The notes: generated by a model not told the origin, from the sequence alone. Counted from the stretch's first letter, positions 15,754 through 24,129 are shown. The stretch is 64,000 nucleotides of DNA from Mucilaginibacter sp. CSA2-8R (GCF_038806765.1 NZ_CP152389.1:992001-1056000); one strand, 5' to 3'. Numbers and translations: made by a program.

Positions 15754-17124
15754 ATGAAAAATATATACCTTATAATCATATTACTGCTACTGTCCACTGG
15801 TTGCACTAAAGAATACCTGGAGAAACGGCCGAATAAAGCATTATTAGTGCCGGAAACTCTTGATGATTTCCAAAAACTACTCGACGCCAGCTTTGACGCC
15901 AACCTTAATACGGTCACCGGCCTGAACGAGATCGCTGCTGATAATTTCCAAGCGGACGAACCAACGTTACGATCGCTGGATGTGATCGAAAGGAATAGCT
16001 ATCTATGGTCTCAGGATATCTACGAAGGCAATTCAGTAAATGACTGGAACTTTCTTTACCAGGAGGTCTTTGTCAGCAATGTCGTACTTTCCGGCTTGCA
16101 AAAACTGGATGAAAAGGTCAATGCGTCGCAATACAATGCGATCAAAGGAACTGCACTTTATTATCGTGCAGAAGCATTTTACAGCCTTGCTCAAATGTTC
16201 GCTGTACCTTACAATGCTGCGACAGCCACAATTTTGTCTGGCATCCCGATCCGTACCGATCCTGATGTTAACCAGATCTTGAGCAGAGGTACTTTGCAGC
16301 AATCTTATGACCGTATCTTAGCTGACCTGCAAGAGGCGGCTCGACTGTTACCTGCAAATGTGCACGTAAAGATCAGGCCCACCAATATTGCCGCATTGGG
16401 CATGCTGGCGAGAGTGTCGATCACCATGGGCCGTTACGCAGAAGCATTTAATTACGCCGATCAGGCCTTGCACCAAAATGGTACCTTGATCGATTATAAT
16501 ACGCTAACACCTACAGGATCCGATAGCCCATTCCCCATGATCCTGCCTTTTGGCAACGAAGAGGTGTTATGCTACAATAATCTGGTCGGCTATTCTTTCT
16601 TTCTGGAACCATTGGTGCTGATCGACCCTCAATTGTATCAGAGTTATGCAGACGATGACCTTCGCAAAACCTGTTATTTCGCGGACCAGGGTAATGGTGG
16701 CTTTAATTATATTGGTAGTTATTCCGGTACCTATGCCACGCTTTTTGGTGGCCCTGCGACAGACGAACTTTATCTTATTCGTTCCGAATGTTCGGCAAGG
16801 TTAGGCAACATGGTGCAAGCGCTTAATGACCTGAACGCACTACTGGTTAAAAGATGGAAAGCCGGTACGTATCGACCGGTCACTATCAGCGAAGCAGAAA
16901 AATTGTTGGGGATCATATTGACTGAACGACGGAAAGAACTTGTCGGCAGAGGCCTGCGCTGGACCGACCTTCGTCGATTAAATCAGGACCCTAGATTCGC
17001 GACCACGCTGACCAGGAATTATGAAGGGAAGACCTTAACGCTGGCACCCGAAGATAAGCGCTACACGTTTCCTATCCCTATGGATGAGATAACCCGAAGC
17101 GGAATAGAACAGAATGACCGCTAA
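15754..17124 (+). CDS. SusD/RagB-family outer-membrane nutrient-binding lipoprotein
   Basis: A 456-residue lipoprotein. The chosen ATG 15754 gives a lipobox (LLLLSTGC, Cys near residue 20) followed by the usual SusD start (TKEYLEKRPNKALLVPETLD). TPR-like helices follow (FQKLLDASFDA; YYRAEAFYSLAQMFAVPYN). The C-terminal part has the family signature LTERRKELVGRGLRWTDLRR and closes with YTFPIPMDEI. It would act as the surface lid on the SusC channel encoded immediately upstream. A strong bidirectional hairpin directly after the stop ends the operon. Confidence 0.95.
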   Translation: MKNIYLIIILLLLSTGCTKEYLEKRPNKALLVPETLDDFQKLLDASFDANLNTVTGLNEIAADNFQADEPTLRSLDVIERNSYLWSQDIYEGNSVNDWNFLYQEVFVSNVVLSGLQKLDEKVNASQYNAIKGTALYYRAEAFYSLAQMFAVPYNAATATILSGIPIRTDPDVNQILSRGTLQQSYDRILADLQEAARLLPANVHVKIRPTNIAALGMLARVSITMGRYAEAFNYADQALHQNGTLIDYNTLTPTGSDSPFPMILPFGNEEVLCYNNLVGYSFFLEPLVLIDPQLYQSYADDDLRKTCYFADQGNGGFNYIGSYSGTYATLFGGPATDELYLIRSECSARLGNMVQALNDLNALLVKRWKAGTYRPVTISEAEKLLGIILTERRKELVGRGLRWTDLRRLNQDPRFATTLTRNYEGKTLTLAPEDKRYTFPIPMDEITRSGIEQNDR

Positions 17125-17161
17125 CAAGAAAGCCGTATGAGGATCATACGGCTTTCTTGTT
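17123..17161. terminator. bidirectional terminator between SusD and the DUF6520 gene
   Basis: An 18-bp perfect stem (AACAAGAAAGCCGTATGA and its complement) with a GGA loop. Flanking A and T residues let it work on both strands; it separates the convergent SusD and DUF6520 transcripts. Confidence 0.85.
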
Positions 17162-17164
17162 GTA

Positions 17165-17464
17165 TTAGTTAGCTTTGTAGCCCAGGTTGACCGTGCCTTC
17201 CGCATTGTCAGTATTTTCCTGCAACGTGTGCTGGTTAGGGTCATAACCATCGGCGAAGGAGGCGGTACAGATCTTGGTGGCAGACACGCAGTTGCCGCTA
17301 CCGCTTCCCTGCATCCACGAATTACTGGTCTCGCGGGTGGATGAAGTGGCGATCCGGCGCCATACGCTGGCGAACTTTTTAGGCTCCGGTGTCTTAAAGG
17401 CGAAAGCTGCACTGATTCCTAATAACATGGCGAACAGGGTAAGATTTGACTTGATCTTTCTCAT
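17165..17464 (-). CDS. small exported Cys-containing protein (DUF6520-like)
   Basis: A 99-residue protein with an N-terminal hydrophobic signal (NLTLFAMLLGISAAFAF), then KTPEPKKFASVWRR and a C-terminal domain with two Cys residues (SGNCVSATKICTASF). This pattern and the following MauE-like gene fit the DUF6520/MauE pairs common in Sphingobacteriaceae. The gene lies upstream of nothing on its own strand inside the cassette; MauE is transcribed toward it 140 bases away. The protein may be a disulfide-bonded periplasmic product or a substrate of the neighbouring redox proteins (inference). Function unknown. Confidence 0.75.
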   Translation of the reverse strand: MRKIKSNLTLFAMLLGISAAFAFKTPEPKKFASVWRRIATSSTRETSNSWMQGSGSGNCVSATKICTASFADGYDPNQHTLQENTDNAEGTVNLGYKAN

Positions 17465-17470
17465 GGTGAC

Positions 17471-17498
17471 GAACGCTTTATTACATCAAAAAGCGTTC
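17471..17498 (-). promoter_or_regulatory. inverted repeat before the DUF6520 gene
   Basis: GAACGCTTT (17471-17479) and AAAGCGTTC (17490-17498) form a perfect 9-bp repeat separated by 10 bases, ending six bases before the ATG. It could be an operator or an mRNA 5' hairpin. Confidence 0.5.
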
Positions 17499-17605
17499 AG
17501 AAAAACTTTAATTAAAATGATCTTTGATTTTTGCCTACTCTTTTGTCGGGTTTTCGGCACCTCCTGTGCGAACCTGGCTATATTGATCCAAGAGCGCTAT
17601 TTGGT

Positions 17606-18067
17606 TTAATCCTTCCTGCCAAGCAATCTCCTTTCCCTGTTAATGATGTATATACCGGTCCAACTTAACAGCAAGAAAAAAATGTTGAACAGCAGGTGCG
17701 TTTTCCAGTCCATCGATTGGATCACGCCCCCACATGAGCAAGGCATCCAGCCAAAGTAACCAGCCAGTACCAAGGCTACATAGCCGGTGAACAATGTCAT
17801 GAGTATGGATGATGCAATGTACCCATATAGCCGGCTGCGATTTTTGAAGATCAGGAATGCTGTTACGAGTTCAACGCCCGGCAGTGTCCAAATGATGATC
17901 CCAGCTGCCCATTTTGGAAGGGTTTGATTGTACATCTGCTGATTGAATATATCGAAGGCAAGCAGCTTACTGAACGCTGTATAAGTATAAAGTACGATCA
18001 ATAAGGCACTGATCGCCGTCATCAGCCATTCATGGTTTCGTGAAGCAGGTATTGTATCGATTCTCAT
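17606..18067 (-). CDS. MauE/DoxX-like redox-associated membrane protein
   Basis: A 153-residue inner-membrane protein with four membrane segments (about residues 15-35, 52-70, 80-105 and 122-142). Between segments 3 and 4 it carries the MauE signature CSCGGVI (about residue 110), a pair of cysteines typical of proteins that pass electrons to periplasmic thioredoxins. Neighbours are a TlpA-like thioredoxin (other strand) and a small Cys-containing exported protein, so a disulfide relay for exported cargo is plausible. Family assignment is confident, partner inferred. Confidence 0.88.
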   Translation of the reverse strand: MRIDTIPASRNHEWLMTAISALLIVLYTYTAFSKLLAFDIFNQQMYNQTLPKWAAGIIIWTLPGVELVTAFLIFKNRSRLYGYIASSILMTLFTGYVALVLAGYFGWMPCSCGGVIQSMDWKTHLLFNIFFLLLSWTGIYIINRERRLLGRKD

Positions 18068-18282
18068 AGGATAATGCTCGACACAAAAGAACGATGGTTA
18101 TCTATAGCAAAACAGTAGTAAAACGGTAGTGTCTATACAATGCCATGAAAGACAGGTATTGATCGTAAATCGAAAACCTCAGCTAATGAACCGGAATATG
18201 TCAAAGACAGACCAACACTTTTCGAATCTGTTCCCGGCAACTTTTTTACTACACCAGCAGGATGAAAGATTTTATTGATCAT

Positions 18283-18322
18283 GGCCAGGCTGGCCAATTT
18301 GGACACAGGCTGTGTCCAAATT
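18283..18322 (-). repeat. two adjacent perfect palindromes just after the DUF1016 gene
   Basis: GGCCAG-G-CTGGCC (18283-18295) and AATTTGGACACA-GGC-TGTGTCCAAATT (18296-18322) abut just beyond the stop of the DUF1016 gene. There is no T-run, so a simple terminator is unlikely. Eighteen bases (ATTTGGACACAGGCTGTG) recur exactly inside that gene, on its coding strand, at 19063-19080. Confidence 0.6.
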
Positions 18323-18324
18323 CA

Positions 18325-19362
18325 TTAATCCTGTTCCTCATCGGTAGCAGCAATACCTGCACCATTAATGATACGACTGAAATCATCCTCGGTAGGTAAG
18401 TAGCGCGCAATGTCTTCCGGTAGCTGGCGATAATGGTAAGTTGCCACACCCATAGGCTTGTTGACCAGTTCCAATGCATATTCTACGGTCAGCTTACTTT
18501 TACTTTTGCAGAGTAGAATGCCGATACTGGGATTATCTTCCGGATAGCGAACGGTTTTATCCAGCAGATGCAAATACCAGTTGAGTTGTTGACTATGTTC
18601 CGGCTTAAATTCCGAAGCCTTTAATTCTAACGCGATCATACATCTCAGCTTGCGATGATAAAATAATAGGTCGATGAAATATTCTTTGTCATCCAGCTCC
18701 AGGCGAAACTGACGACCCATGAAAGCAAAATCGTTACCTAATTGGCCAAGTGTCTTTGAGATATTGTCAACAATGGCGTTTTCCAGTTCACGCTCAGTGT
18801 GCTGGTCATCCAAGCCCAGAAAGGAAAGATTGTATTCATCCCGAAATTCCTGCCGGTGGATACTTAAGCGGGTCTCGTCGATCGTTTGTGAAAAGTTATT
18901 CTGAAAATCAAGCTGTTTATGGTAGCGGTCGTATTTAATTTCTTCTTCCAAAATACCCCGGCTCCATCCGCGCTCGAAGCACTGCTGGAGGTAAAACCCA
19001 CGTTGTTCGGGCTCTTTTACTTTGGCAAAGATCAGGTTGGTATGCCCCCAGGGAATTTTGGCCACAGCCTGTGTCCAAATCTCATTGCCTGCTGTCTGCT
19101 CATAAACCAGACGCATCCGTCTGAGATTACGGGAAGAAAAGCCCTTCACACCCGGATACTCGGCCTGCAAATCTTTCGACAAAGTATCGATGATGCCGTT
19201 ACCCCATCCGCTTTGCGTCCTGACTGACAATACTTCACCCATGTACAGGTAAAGTCCGATAAGTTCCCGGTTTACGGCAAGCAAGCTTTGGTAACGCGCC
19301 TGGCTGATACGTAGCTTCAGATCCCTAAGGGTGACCTGATAATTTAATGGAACTATAGACAT
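18325..19362 (-). CDS. DUF1016/YhcG-family PD-(D/E)XK nuclease
   Basis: A 345-residue protein. The N-terminal DUF1016 domain (about residues 1-160) carries LLAVNRELIGLYLYMGEVLS and the conserved WGHTNLI near residue 108. The C-terminal PD-(D/E)XK nuclease domain has YFIDLLFYHRKL followed by the catalytic strand IALELKAS near residue 244. Such proteins are frequent in mobile elements and are suspected of roles in recombination or defence; the exact substrate is unknown. It is a probable late cargo gene, wedged between the MauE cassette and the mobilisation genes with its own TAnnTTTG promoter. Confidence 0.9.
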   Translation of the reverse strand: MSIVPLNYQVTLRDLKLRISQARYQSLLAVNRELIGLYLYMGEVLSVRTQSGWGNGIIDTLSKDLQAEYPGVKGFSSRNLRRMRLVYEQTAGNEIWTQAVAKIPWGHTNLIFAKVKEPEQRGFYLQQCFERGWSRGILEEEIKYDRYHKQLDFQNNFSQTIDETRLSIHRQEFRDEYNLSFLGLDDQHTERELENAIVDNISKTLGQLGNDFAFMGRQFRLELDDKEYFIDLLFYHRKLRCMIALELKASEFKPEHSQQLNWYLHLLDKTVRYPEDNPSIGILLCKSKSKLTVEYALELVNKPMGVATYHYRQLPEDIARYLPTEDDFSRIINGAGIAATDEEQD

Positions 19363-19396
19363 AGCTGTAATGATTTAAAGAGATTGTGACCTGATG

Positions 19397-19404
19397 CAAA
19401 GTTA
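19397..19404 (-). promoter_or_regulatory. -7 promoter element of the DUF1016 gene
   Basis: TAACTTTG on the minus strand is an exact match to the Bacteroidetes TAnnTTTG element, 35 bases before the ATG at 19362 and overlapping the end of the coupling-protein gene. It allows independent expression of the nuclease. Confidence 0.6.
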
Positions 19405-21354
19405 ATCCAATTGCTTAGAAGTAGTTATTATAGTGGTCACCAGCTTTTTGATGTCACGCTTGATCTGCTGGTATTGATACTGAATTTCCTCAGCGGTCAC
19501 GCTTCTCACCGAAGGTATATCCTGGTAGGAGCGTTCTTCTTCCTGAATAGCCTGATGATTATTTTGAATAGCGCAGTGGAAAGATTTAAGTGAGATCGGA
19601 TCATCAGGGTTATCTGCCACCATACCTACAAACTCGCCGGAGGAAAGAGAGGCGATCGTTGATGCAGGCACGGCGAAATCGAGATGGGTTGATTTACTGA
19701 CAGAAGTATCAGAACTATTCACAGACATACTTTCTTTTTGCTGATTGATCTTACCGATCCGTTCGGACAGTTGCTTTGCCGTATCACCGGTAACCTGGCC
19801 ACAAATGACGTTACCTACAATGTTCATGATCACTTCTGCCTGTTCCCGGCCATAATCCTTTTTAAGCTGACTATAGTCCTGAACCGCTAAGGTAACAGCC
19901 ACCTTATTAGACCTTGCTGTAGCAATCAGGTTGTCGATGCCGTTAAAGTAAATGGTCGGAAACTCGTCGAAGATCATACTGCACTTCTGCTGGTTTCTAC
20001 GGTTGACCAATTTGTTGATTCGATTAACATAAAGAGAAAGTACGGCACCGTTGACCTGCGCCTTTTGCGGATTGTTAGCCAGACACACGATCTTGGGTTC
20101 TTCCGGATTATTTATGTCTAAAGAAAAGTCGTCGCCACTGAGCACATAATAGAGTTGTGGAGAAGATAACCGTGCCAAACTGATCTTGGCACTGGCCACC
20201 TGACCTTCCAACTGTTCATAAGCTTCATTCCGCCAGGCAGAAATGAATGGGTTGATCAGCACCTCGACCTCCGGTTCCTGCAATAGAACCGCGAACAATT
20301 CTTTGTAATCAATCTGTGCCAGTTCGATCACATGCGGCAGGGTGCAGTATTGGCCACCTTCGAACTTTTTCAGGAACCAGATAATGGCCGTAACAAAATT
20401 GATCGGTGATTCCACAAAAAAGTCACCCTGCTTTTTGATCCATTCCCTGTTCAGCCCCAGCATAATGGTCCGGCTGGAATCGATGGCATCGGTAATGTCC
20501 GTCATGGTTTGCGGTTCTAAGGGATTAGCGCGGTGCATCACCTGATCCAGGTTGATGATGTATTGGACGGGCTTAATGGGATACAAGTAACCATACTTCA
20601 GTAAAGCATTATAAACTATCCGCGTCAGATCATCATATTTAAAATCGTATACGAGCATCGTAAAACCCTTTTGGATATGCTGGGTAATGAGGTGGCGGAT
20701 GACAAAATAAGACTTACCAGCGCCGGGACTACCGGCGACCAGTGTACCACGGAAGGGGTTAATTATATTGATCCAACTGTTGCGGTTCTTGCCCCGCATT
20801 TGATACTTAGCAGGAAGATTAAAGGAATATTCATTTTCGAGCAACCGTTCTTCCTGCGGGAAAGACTCATTGTCCTTGTTAAAGATGTCCTGATCTAGCT
20901 TGAGCCGCAACTTCCGCATCAGCATACTACCACCGGAAAGGATCAACAGGTAACCCGCGGTTGTCACTGCAACATAAATAAAAGTGAACGATACTTGATC
21001 AATAACAACGGAATGCAAAAGCGAACTGGTGCCATACAGCAACAAACCGAGTAGTATATATGTACCTGCCGTCCGAAGCCTGATCTTATCGTCCTTTTTA
21101 CCTTTGCTGCCCACCAGTGAAACGATCAATAATAACAACGCAGCACTCTTGGCATAAAGCGTATGCTTAAAAAGTCCAAGATTTGTGACAGGTACCAAGA
21201 TCCTGTCCAGTAACGGCGTTGTCATTTGAATGACTTTGAGTCCCGCATAACAGAACAGGTAAAAGTGGATGATGAGAATCACCAAACTTACCAGCCTGGT
21301 AAAATCAATGATCTTTCTGAGTGCTTGTTCATTCTCTCCGGTTTGCATAGCCAT
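19402..21354 (-). CDS. mobC: VirD4/TraG-like conjugative coupling ATPase (MobC in CTnDOT naming)
   Basis: A 650-residue type IV coupling protein that brings the relaxase-DNA complex to the transfer channel. The N-terminus has about four membrane segments (residues 17-165). The ATPase domain shows Walker A GSPGAGKSYF near residue 208 and the Walker B region MIFDEFPTIY near 455, followed by NIVGNVICGQVTGDTAKQLS, typical of Bacteroidetes coupling proteins. It follows the relaxase gene with a 4-base gap on the minus strand. Family certain; the MobC name follows Bacteroides usage and differs from small plasmid MobC proteins. Confidence 0.93.
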   Translation of the reverse strand: MAMQTGENEQALRKIIDFTRLVSLVILIIHFYLFCYAGLKVIQMTTPLLDRILVPVTNLGLFKHTLYAKSAALLLLIVSLVGSKGKKDDKIRLRTAGTYILLGLLLYGTSSLLHSVVIDQVSFTFIYVAVTTAGYLLILSGGSMLMRKLRLKLDQDIFNKDNESFPQEERLLENEYSFNLPAKYQMRGKNRNSWINIINPFRGTLVAGSPGAGKSYFVIRHLITQHIQKGFTMLVYDFKYDDLTRIVYNALLKYGYLYPIKPVQYIINLDQVMHRANPLEPQTMTDITDAIDSSRTIMLGLNREWIKKQGDFFVESPINFVTAIIWFLKKFEGGQYCTLPHVIELAQIDYKELFAVLLQEPEVEVLINPFISAWRNEAYEQLEGQVASAKISLARLSSPQLYYVLSGDDFSLDINNPEEPKIVCLANNPQKAQVNGAVLSLYVNRINKLVNRRNQQKCSMIFDEFPTIYFNGIDNLIATARSNKVAVTLAVQDYSQLKKDYGREQAEVIMNIVGNVICGQVTGDTAKQLSERIGKINQQKESMSVNSSDTSVSKSTHLDFAVPASTIASLSSGEFVGMVADNPDDPISLKSFHCAIQNNHQAIQEEERSYQDIPSVRSVTAEEIQYQYQQIKRDIKKLVTTIITTSKQLD

Positions 21355-21358
21355 AAAA

Positions 21359-22615
21359 TTAAAGGGAGTGTCCGCGTCGTTTTTTTCGTCGCTTATTTTG
21401 TTTAAGCTTCGCTAACGCGCCAAAATCTGTGTATTCTTCCTGGTAAAGCGTTTTTAGTAAGCGGTGCTCAGTAATGAAGCTTGGTGCAACTGCTGAAACA
21501 TGTTCGTTTGTCAAATATGTCTTGGTAATAATTGATGATTCCTGTGGAGGGACTTGGCCTGCCGGACCAGGTAGCCTAAAAATAGCAGCCAAATTTGATG
21601 CGCTATATCTTTTACCCAGGTCGCTGCCTTTAAATACGCCTCCGGTATTGTGGTCAATAAAAGTTAACCCATAGATCATACCCTTGGGATTTTTACGGAT
21701 TACGGCATCAATTCCCTGCGCTTTAAGCGAATGTTCGAATTTCAACCGGGCCGGGTGATTTTGCAGGCTATGATCCAAAGCTGTAATAAGCGATGGTTTC
21801 AATGGCTTACGCATGATCTCGTTCAATCGAAATCTATCCGTTAGTGTTTGAAGTGTCGGCTTACCGTAAATACTGCTGGCCTTGATGGGTACGCCGATCT
21901 TGTTGCCATTCGCATCCAGTGCCCAGTAGACCAAACCATTTTTGTCATAGATCCGTGTGTCCTTGGCACCACGATCAGCCAGTACGTTGTATTGGTTCAG
22001 CACCGCGTTAAATTCTGCCAGGCTGGTGAACTTATAGTTTCTTATAACTCCGCTGATGACGTTGGTGATCGCACGTTTGGTCTCTGACTTCCCATACACG
22101 ATCGGTTCCAAAGACAGCTTGCCAGCAATTTTTTCAGCTTGTCGTTGATCTTCCGCCTTCACCAGGCCATAATTTAGCTCTACCTGTTTTCGAGATCGCT
22201 CGGATGCTCTGTTGGCTAATAAGTGAAAACTGATCCGTTCACCATTGGGCTTGATGTTGGTCGACACCAAATGGAGGTGTGGATGACCGGCATCGTAATG
22301 CTGATAGACGAGGTAAGGTTGTCTGCCAAACCCTAAACCCTCCATGTACTCGTCAGCTATTTGCTGAAGCGTATCCTTATCCAGATTTTCGCCGACTGCA
22401 AAATTCAACGAAACGTGTAGCGCATTGACCAGTGTGCGCTGGTTTCGCTTGGTCAGATCGGTCAACCGGTGTAACTTGTCACTGAACGACAGGTCAGACG
22501 GGTCCTTTAAATAACCCTGCGCCAGGATCAGTTCCGCCTTTCCTAAACGAACCTTATGCTCGTTGTAATTTATTGCACCGAGGATGCTTCGTCCGGTTTT
22601 AATTTTTGCGACCAT
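21359..22615 (-). CDS. mobB: relaxase / mobilisation nuclease (MobB-like)
   Basis: A 418-residue relaxase that nicks one strand at the transfer origin and leads it into the recipient. The metal-binding three-His motif HPHLHLVSTN is at residues 111-120. Upstream lie LVNALHVSLNFAVGENLDKD and a Tyr-rich stretch (YLVYQHYDAG); Tyr17 in GAINYNEHK is the likely nicking residue. The C-terminal half has a basic KRRKKRRG tail. It overlaps the accessory-protein gene upstream by 46 bases and precedes the coupling ATPase by 4 bases, so all three are one unit. Confidence 0.93.
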   Translation of the reverse strand: MVAKIKTGRSILGAINYNEHKVRLGKAELILAQGYLKDPSDLSFSDKLHRLTDLTKRNQRTLVNALHVSLNFAVGENLDKDTLQQIADEYMEGLGFGRQPYLVYQHYDAGHPHLHLVSTNIKPNGERISFHLLANRASERSRKQVELNYGLVKAEDQRQAEKIAGKLSLEPIVYGKSETKRAITNVISGVIRNYKFTSLAEFNAVLNQYNVLADRGAKDTRIYDKNGLVYWALDANGNKIGVPIKASSIYGKPTLQTLTDRFRLNEIMRKPLKPSLITALDHSLQNHPARLKFEHSLKAQGIDAVIRKNPKGMIYGLTFIDHNTGGVFKGSDLGKRYSASNLAAIFRLPGPAGQVPPQESSIITKTYLTNEHVSAVAPSFITEHRLLKTLYQEEYTDFGALAKLKQNKRRKKRRGHSL

Positions 22616-23037
22616 AACTCTGAAAAGCTTTGCATCCGGTCATTGATCTGGGCAATAGCCGGGTCTACTTTATTTCCAATAATCGACATCAATGACAGCC
22701 ACAAACGATTGTCTGCGGAGCCATGCGCGGCGTTGATTTGACGTACAGCCTGGTTTAAATTATTGCCAATAGCGTTGAGTTCACGGCGCAGCAAGGAGAG
22801 CTCTTCCAGCATCTCATCCATGGACTTGTCACGATAATTCACGGTGACCGGTTTTTCCAAAAGAACACTCCTTATGTACTCGCTCATTTTGCGAAAGCGT
22901 GTCTTTTTAAACCGCCGGTCAATTAGCAGGAATTCACCTGGTTTGAACCTCGTGGTGATCTTTCGCTCACGGTTTCCTTCCTCATTTTCCATACCTTCTG
23001 TCTCATTAAAAATCCGACTTCGGAGGATATTTACCAT
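22570..23037 (-). CDS. mobA: relaxosome accessory protein (MobA-like)
   Basis: A 155-residue DNA-binding partner of the relaxase. The first third looks like a ribbon-helix-helix (RKITTRFKPGEFLLIDRRFK, MSEYIRSVLLEKPV), followed by helices with ELSLLRRELNAIGNNLNQAV, the usual signature of plasmid mobilisation relaxosome proteins. ATG 23037 was chosen over a TTG three codons upstream; the internal ATG at 22992 is also possible. Its 3' end overlaps the relaxase gene by 46 bases. The probable oriT lies directly upstream. Confidence 0.88.
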   Translation of the reverse strand: MVNILRSRIFNETEGMENEEGNRERKITTRFKPGEFLLIDRRFKKTRFRKMSEYIRSVLLEKPVTVNYRDKSMDEMLEELSLLRRELNAIGNNLNQAVRQINAAHGSADNRLWLSLMSIIGNKVDPAIAQINDRMQSFSELWSQKLKPDEASSVQ

Positions 23038-23066
23038 AACCCCCAAACTGACTTCGGAAGGGAGGG

Positions 23067-23121
23067 CAAGATCCGTTTGTCCGACAAACGTTTATCTTGC
23101 TGATTGCTCAAAAATGCAATC
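23067..23121. other. candidate origin of transfer (oriT)
   Basis: Directly upstream of mobA lies an interrupted inverted repeat: CAAGAT (23067-23072) and GTTTGTC mirrored by GACAAAC and ATCTTG (23094-23099). A second hairpin, GATTGC (23102-23107) with GCAATC (23116-23121), follows. Inverted repeats beside a relaxase operon are the usual make-up of an oriT. The nick site cannot be placed from sequence alone. Confidence 0.5.
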
Positions 23122-23169
23122 TCGTCCTTTTGCAAAGTCTTCGATTTGGATTTGTTCAACGTCACCAAC

Positions 23170-23490
23170 TTAAAACGATTCACTGTAAAATGGAGACTGC
23201 CTAAACCTGCGTTTTACTTCTTGTCGATGGTTATAGATCCACTCAACTGCACATACCTTCCAGTTAAAAATCTTGCCGCCAGTTGGTGTCTTCCACCCAC
23301 GAGCATCATGCTCGTTGAAGAAGTCGTCAGCTAATTCGTCTTCGCCTTTTTGGTCAAAGTAGATCAGTAAAACGTCCTTATCAGGTGGCATGGTCGTCCC
23401 CATGCCATCGTGAATTTGCCTGGTCTTATTGCGGCATTTCCTGTCCTCATTCGGCTGCCTGGGAACAATGCGTTTAGCCTTGCGTTTCAT
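23170..23490 (-). CDS. hypothetical ICE protein with DnaT-like GWxT...NWK motif
   Basis: A 106-residue basic protein between the HTH gene (4-base overlap) and the mob genes. Residues 55-95 read DDFFNEHDARGWKTPTGGKI, then FNWKVCAVEWI. This pattern (acidic Phe helix, GWxT, ING-like turn, NWKxxAxxW) recalls the C-terminal module of DnaT-like and phage replication accessory proteins that bind single-stranded DNA. A role in element replication or relaxosome formation is possible but unproven. No named family assigned. Confidence 0.75.
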   Translation of the reverse strand: MKRKAKRIVPRQPNEDRKCRNKTRQIHDGMGTTMPPDKDVLLIYFDQKGEDELADDFFNEHDARGWKTPTGGKIFNWKVCAVEWIYNHRQEVKRRFRQSPFYSESF

Positions 23491-23816
23491 GCCATCTTCA
23501 TCTGATCATTCAACTTACCGGAGGCCATCAGCTTTTCAATTTCCCCGGAATTGTAATAAGTGATACCACCCAATTTTTTAAATGGGATTAAGCCTTTATC
23601 ACGAAGATATTGGAGTTTGCTTTCAGATAGCCGGAGCATTTTTTTGATCTCAAAAGCTTTCAGCCACTGGTGGCCCGGCTGGCCGGATTGTTCTTTCAGG
23701 AGCTTCTTAATATCAACGATAAGCTGTTGCTTAAAGTCGAGCAAGTCCTGAACCGTGATCAGCTGATCACGGTTTACTTTAGGAAAGTCATGTTGGATTT
23801 CATTATGATTTGCCAT
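23487..23816 (-). CDS. helix-turn-helix (excisionase/MerR-type) protein
   Basis: A 109-residue protein with an N-terminal helical part (LLDFKQQLIVDIKKLLKEQS) and a C-terminal winged helix of the HTH_17 type (QWLKAFEIKKMLRLSESKLQ, YLRDKGLIPFKKLGGITYYN). In Bacteroidetes elements such genes (xis-like) sit at the head of the mobilisation or excision operon. Its promoter carries the palindrome shared with the tra promoter, which fits joint switching-on of excision and transfer. Whether it bends DNA for excision or regulates transcription is open. Confidence 0.85.
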   Translation of the reverse strand: MANHNEIQHDFPKVNRDQLITVQDLLDFKQQLIVDIKKLLKEQSGQPGHQWLKAFEIKKMLRLSESKLQYLRDKGLIPFKKLGGITYYNSGEIEKLMASGKLNDQMKMA

Positions 23817-23835
23817 AGCTTAAAATTTAGCAACA

Positions 23836-23897
23836 GCAAAGGTGAAGAAGTGAAAAATAAATTTATCACACCTCATGTACGAGGTAGGGTATTTTTT
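23836..23897 (-). promoter_or_regulatory. mob/HTH operon promoter with palindromic site (copy 2)
   Basis: On the minus strand: A-tract, CTA, palindrome CCTCGTACATGAGG (23871-23884), 28 bases, then ACCTTTGC (from about 23843 down to 23836). Spacing, flanking CTA and A-tract match copy 1 at 2861-2928. The ATG of the HTH gene follows 20 bases after the -7 box. Confidence 0.65.
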
Positions 23898-23974
23898 TCG
23901 AATTGATGCTCAAGAATATGTTTACTCTCCTATTGATAAGTCTTATTTATTCTTTAATATTTTAGGATTGAAGA

Positions 23975-23996
23975 TTCGAGTCCCGTTCATTCCGCT
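23975..23996 (+). pseudogene. tRNA 3'-end fragment, probable attachment-site remnant
   Basis: TTCGAGTCCCGTTCATTCCG reads as the T-loop, 3' half of a T-stem and acceptor strand of a tRNA. The 5' half is missing: the preceding GAAGA cannot pair with CCCGT. A terminator (24018-24045) follows, as after a real tRNA gene. Such fragments mark attL/attR junctions of elements that insert into tRNA 3' ends. Confidence 0.5.
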
Positions 23997-24017
23997 AAGA
24001 GACCCGTCCGGTCCGCG

Positions 24018-24045
24018 AAAAGCCTCATTTATTGAGGCCTTTTTC
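24018..24045 (+). terminator. terminator after the tRNA fragment
   Basis: GCCTCA (24022-24027) and TGAGGC (24033-24038) enclose a five-base loop; an A-run precedes and a T-run follows. It probably belonged to the original tRNA gene. Confidence 0.65.
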
Positions 24046-24129
24046 GTTTAAAGCCGCGTCCTGCAGCATTATTTTAAAATTCATTGCACAACTAATATCA
24101 ATCAATGGTAACCATTTAGGTGCTTGTTC

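Noticed and set aside
18279..18479. 66-codon minus-strand frame across the end of the DUF1016 gene
   Set aside because: Out of frame with the nuclease and produced by the palindrome; a shadow.
23975..23996. Possible intact tRNA gene
   Set aside because: The 5' half, D-arm and anticodon arm are absent and the T-stem does not pair, so it is only a fragment.
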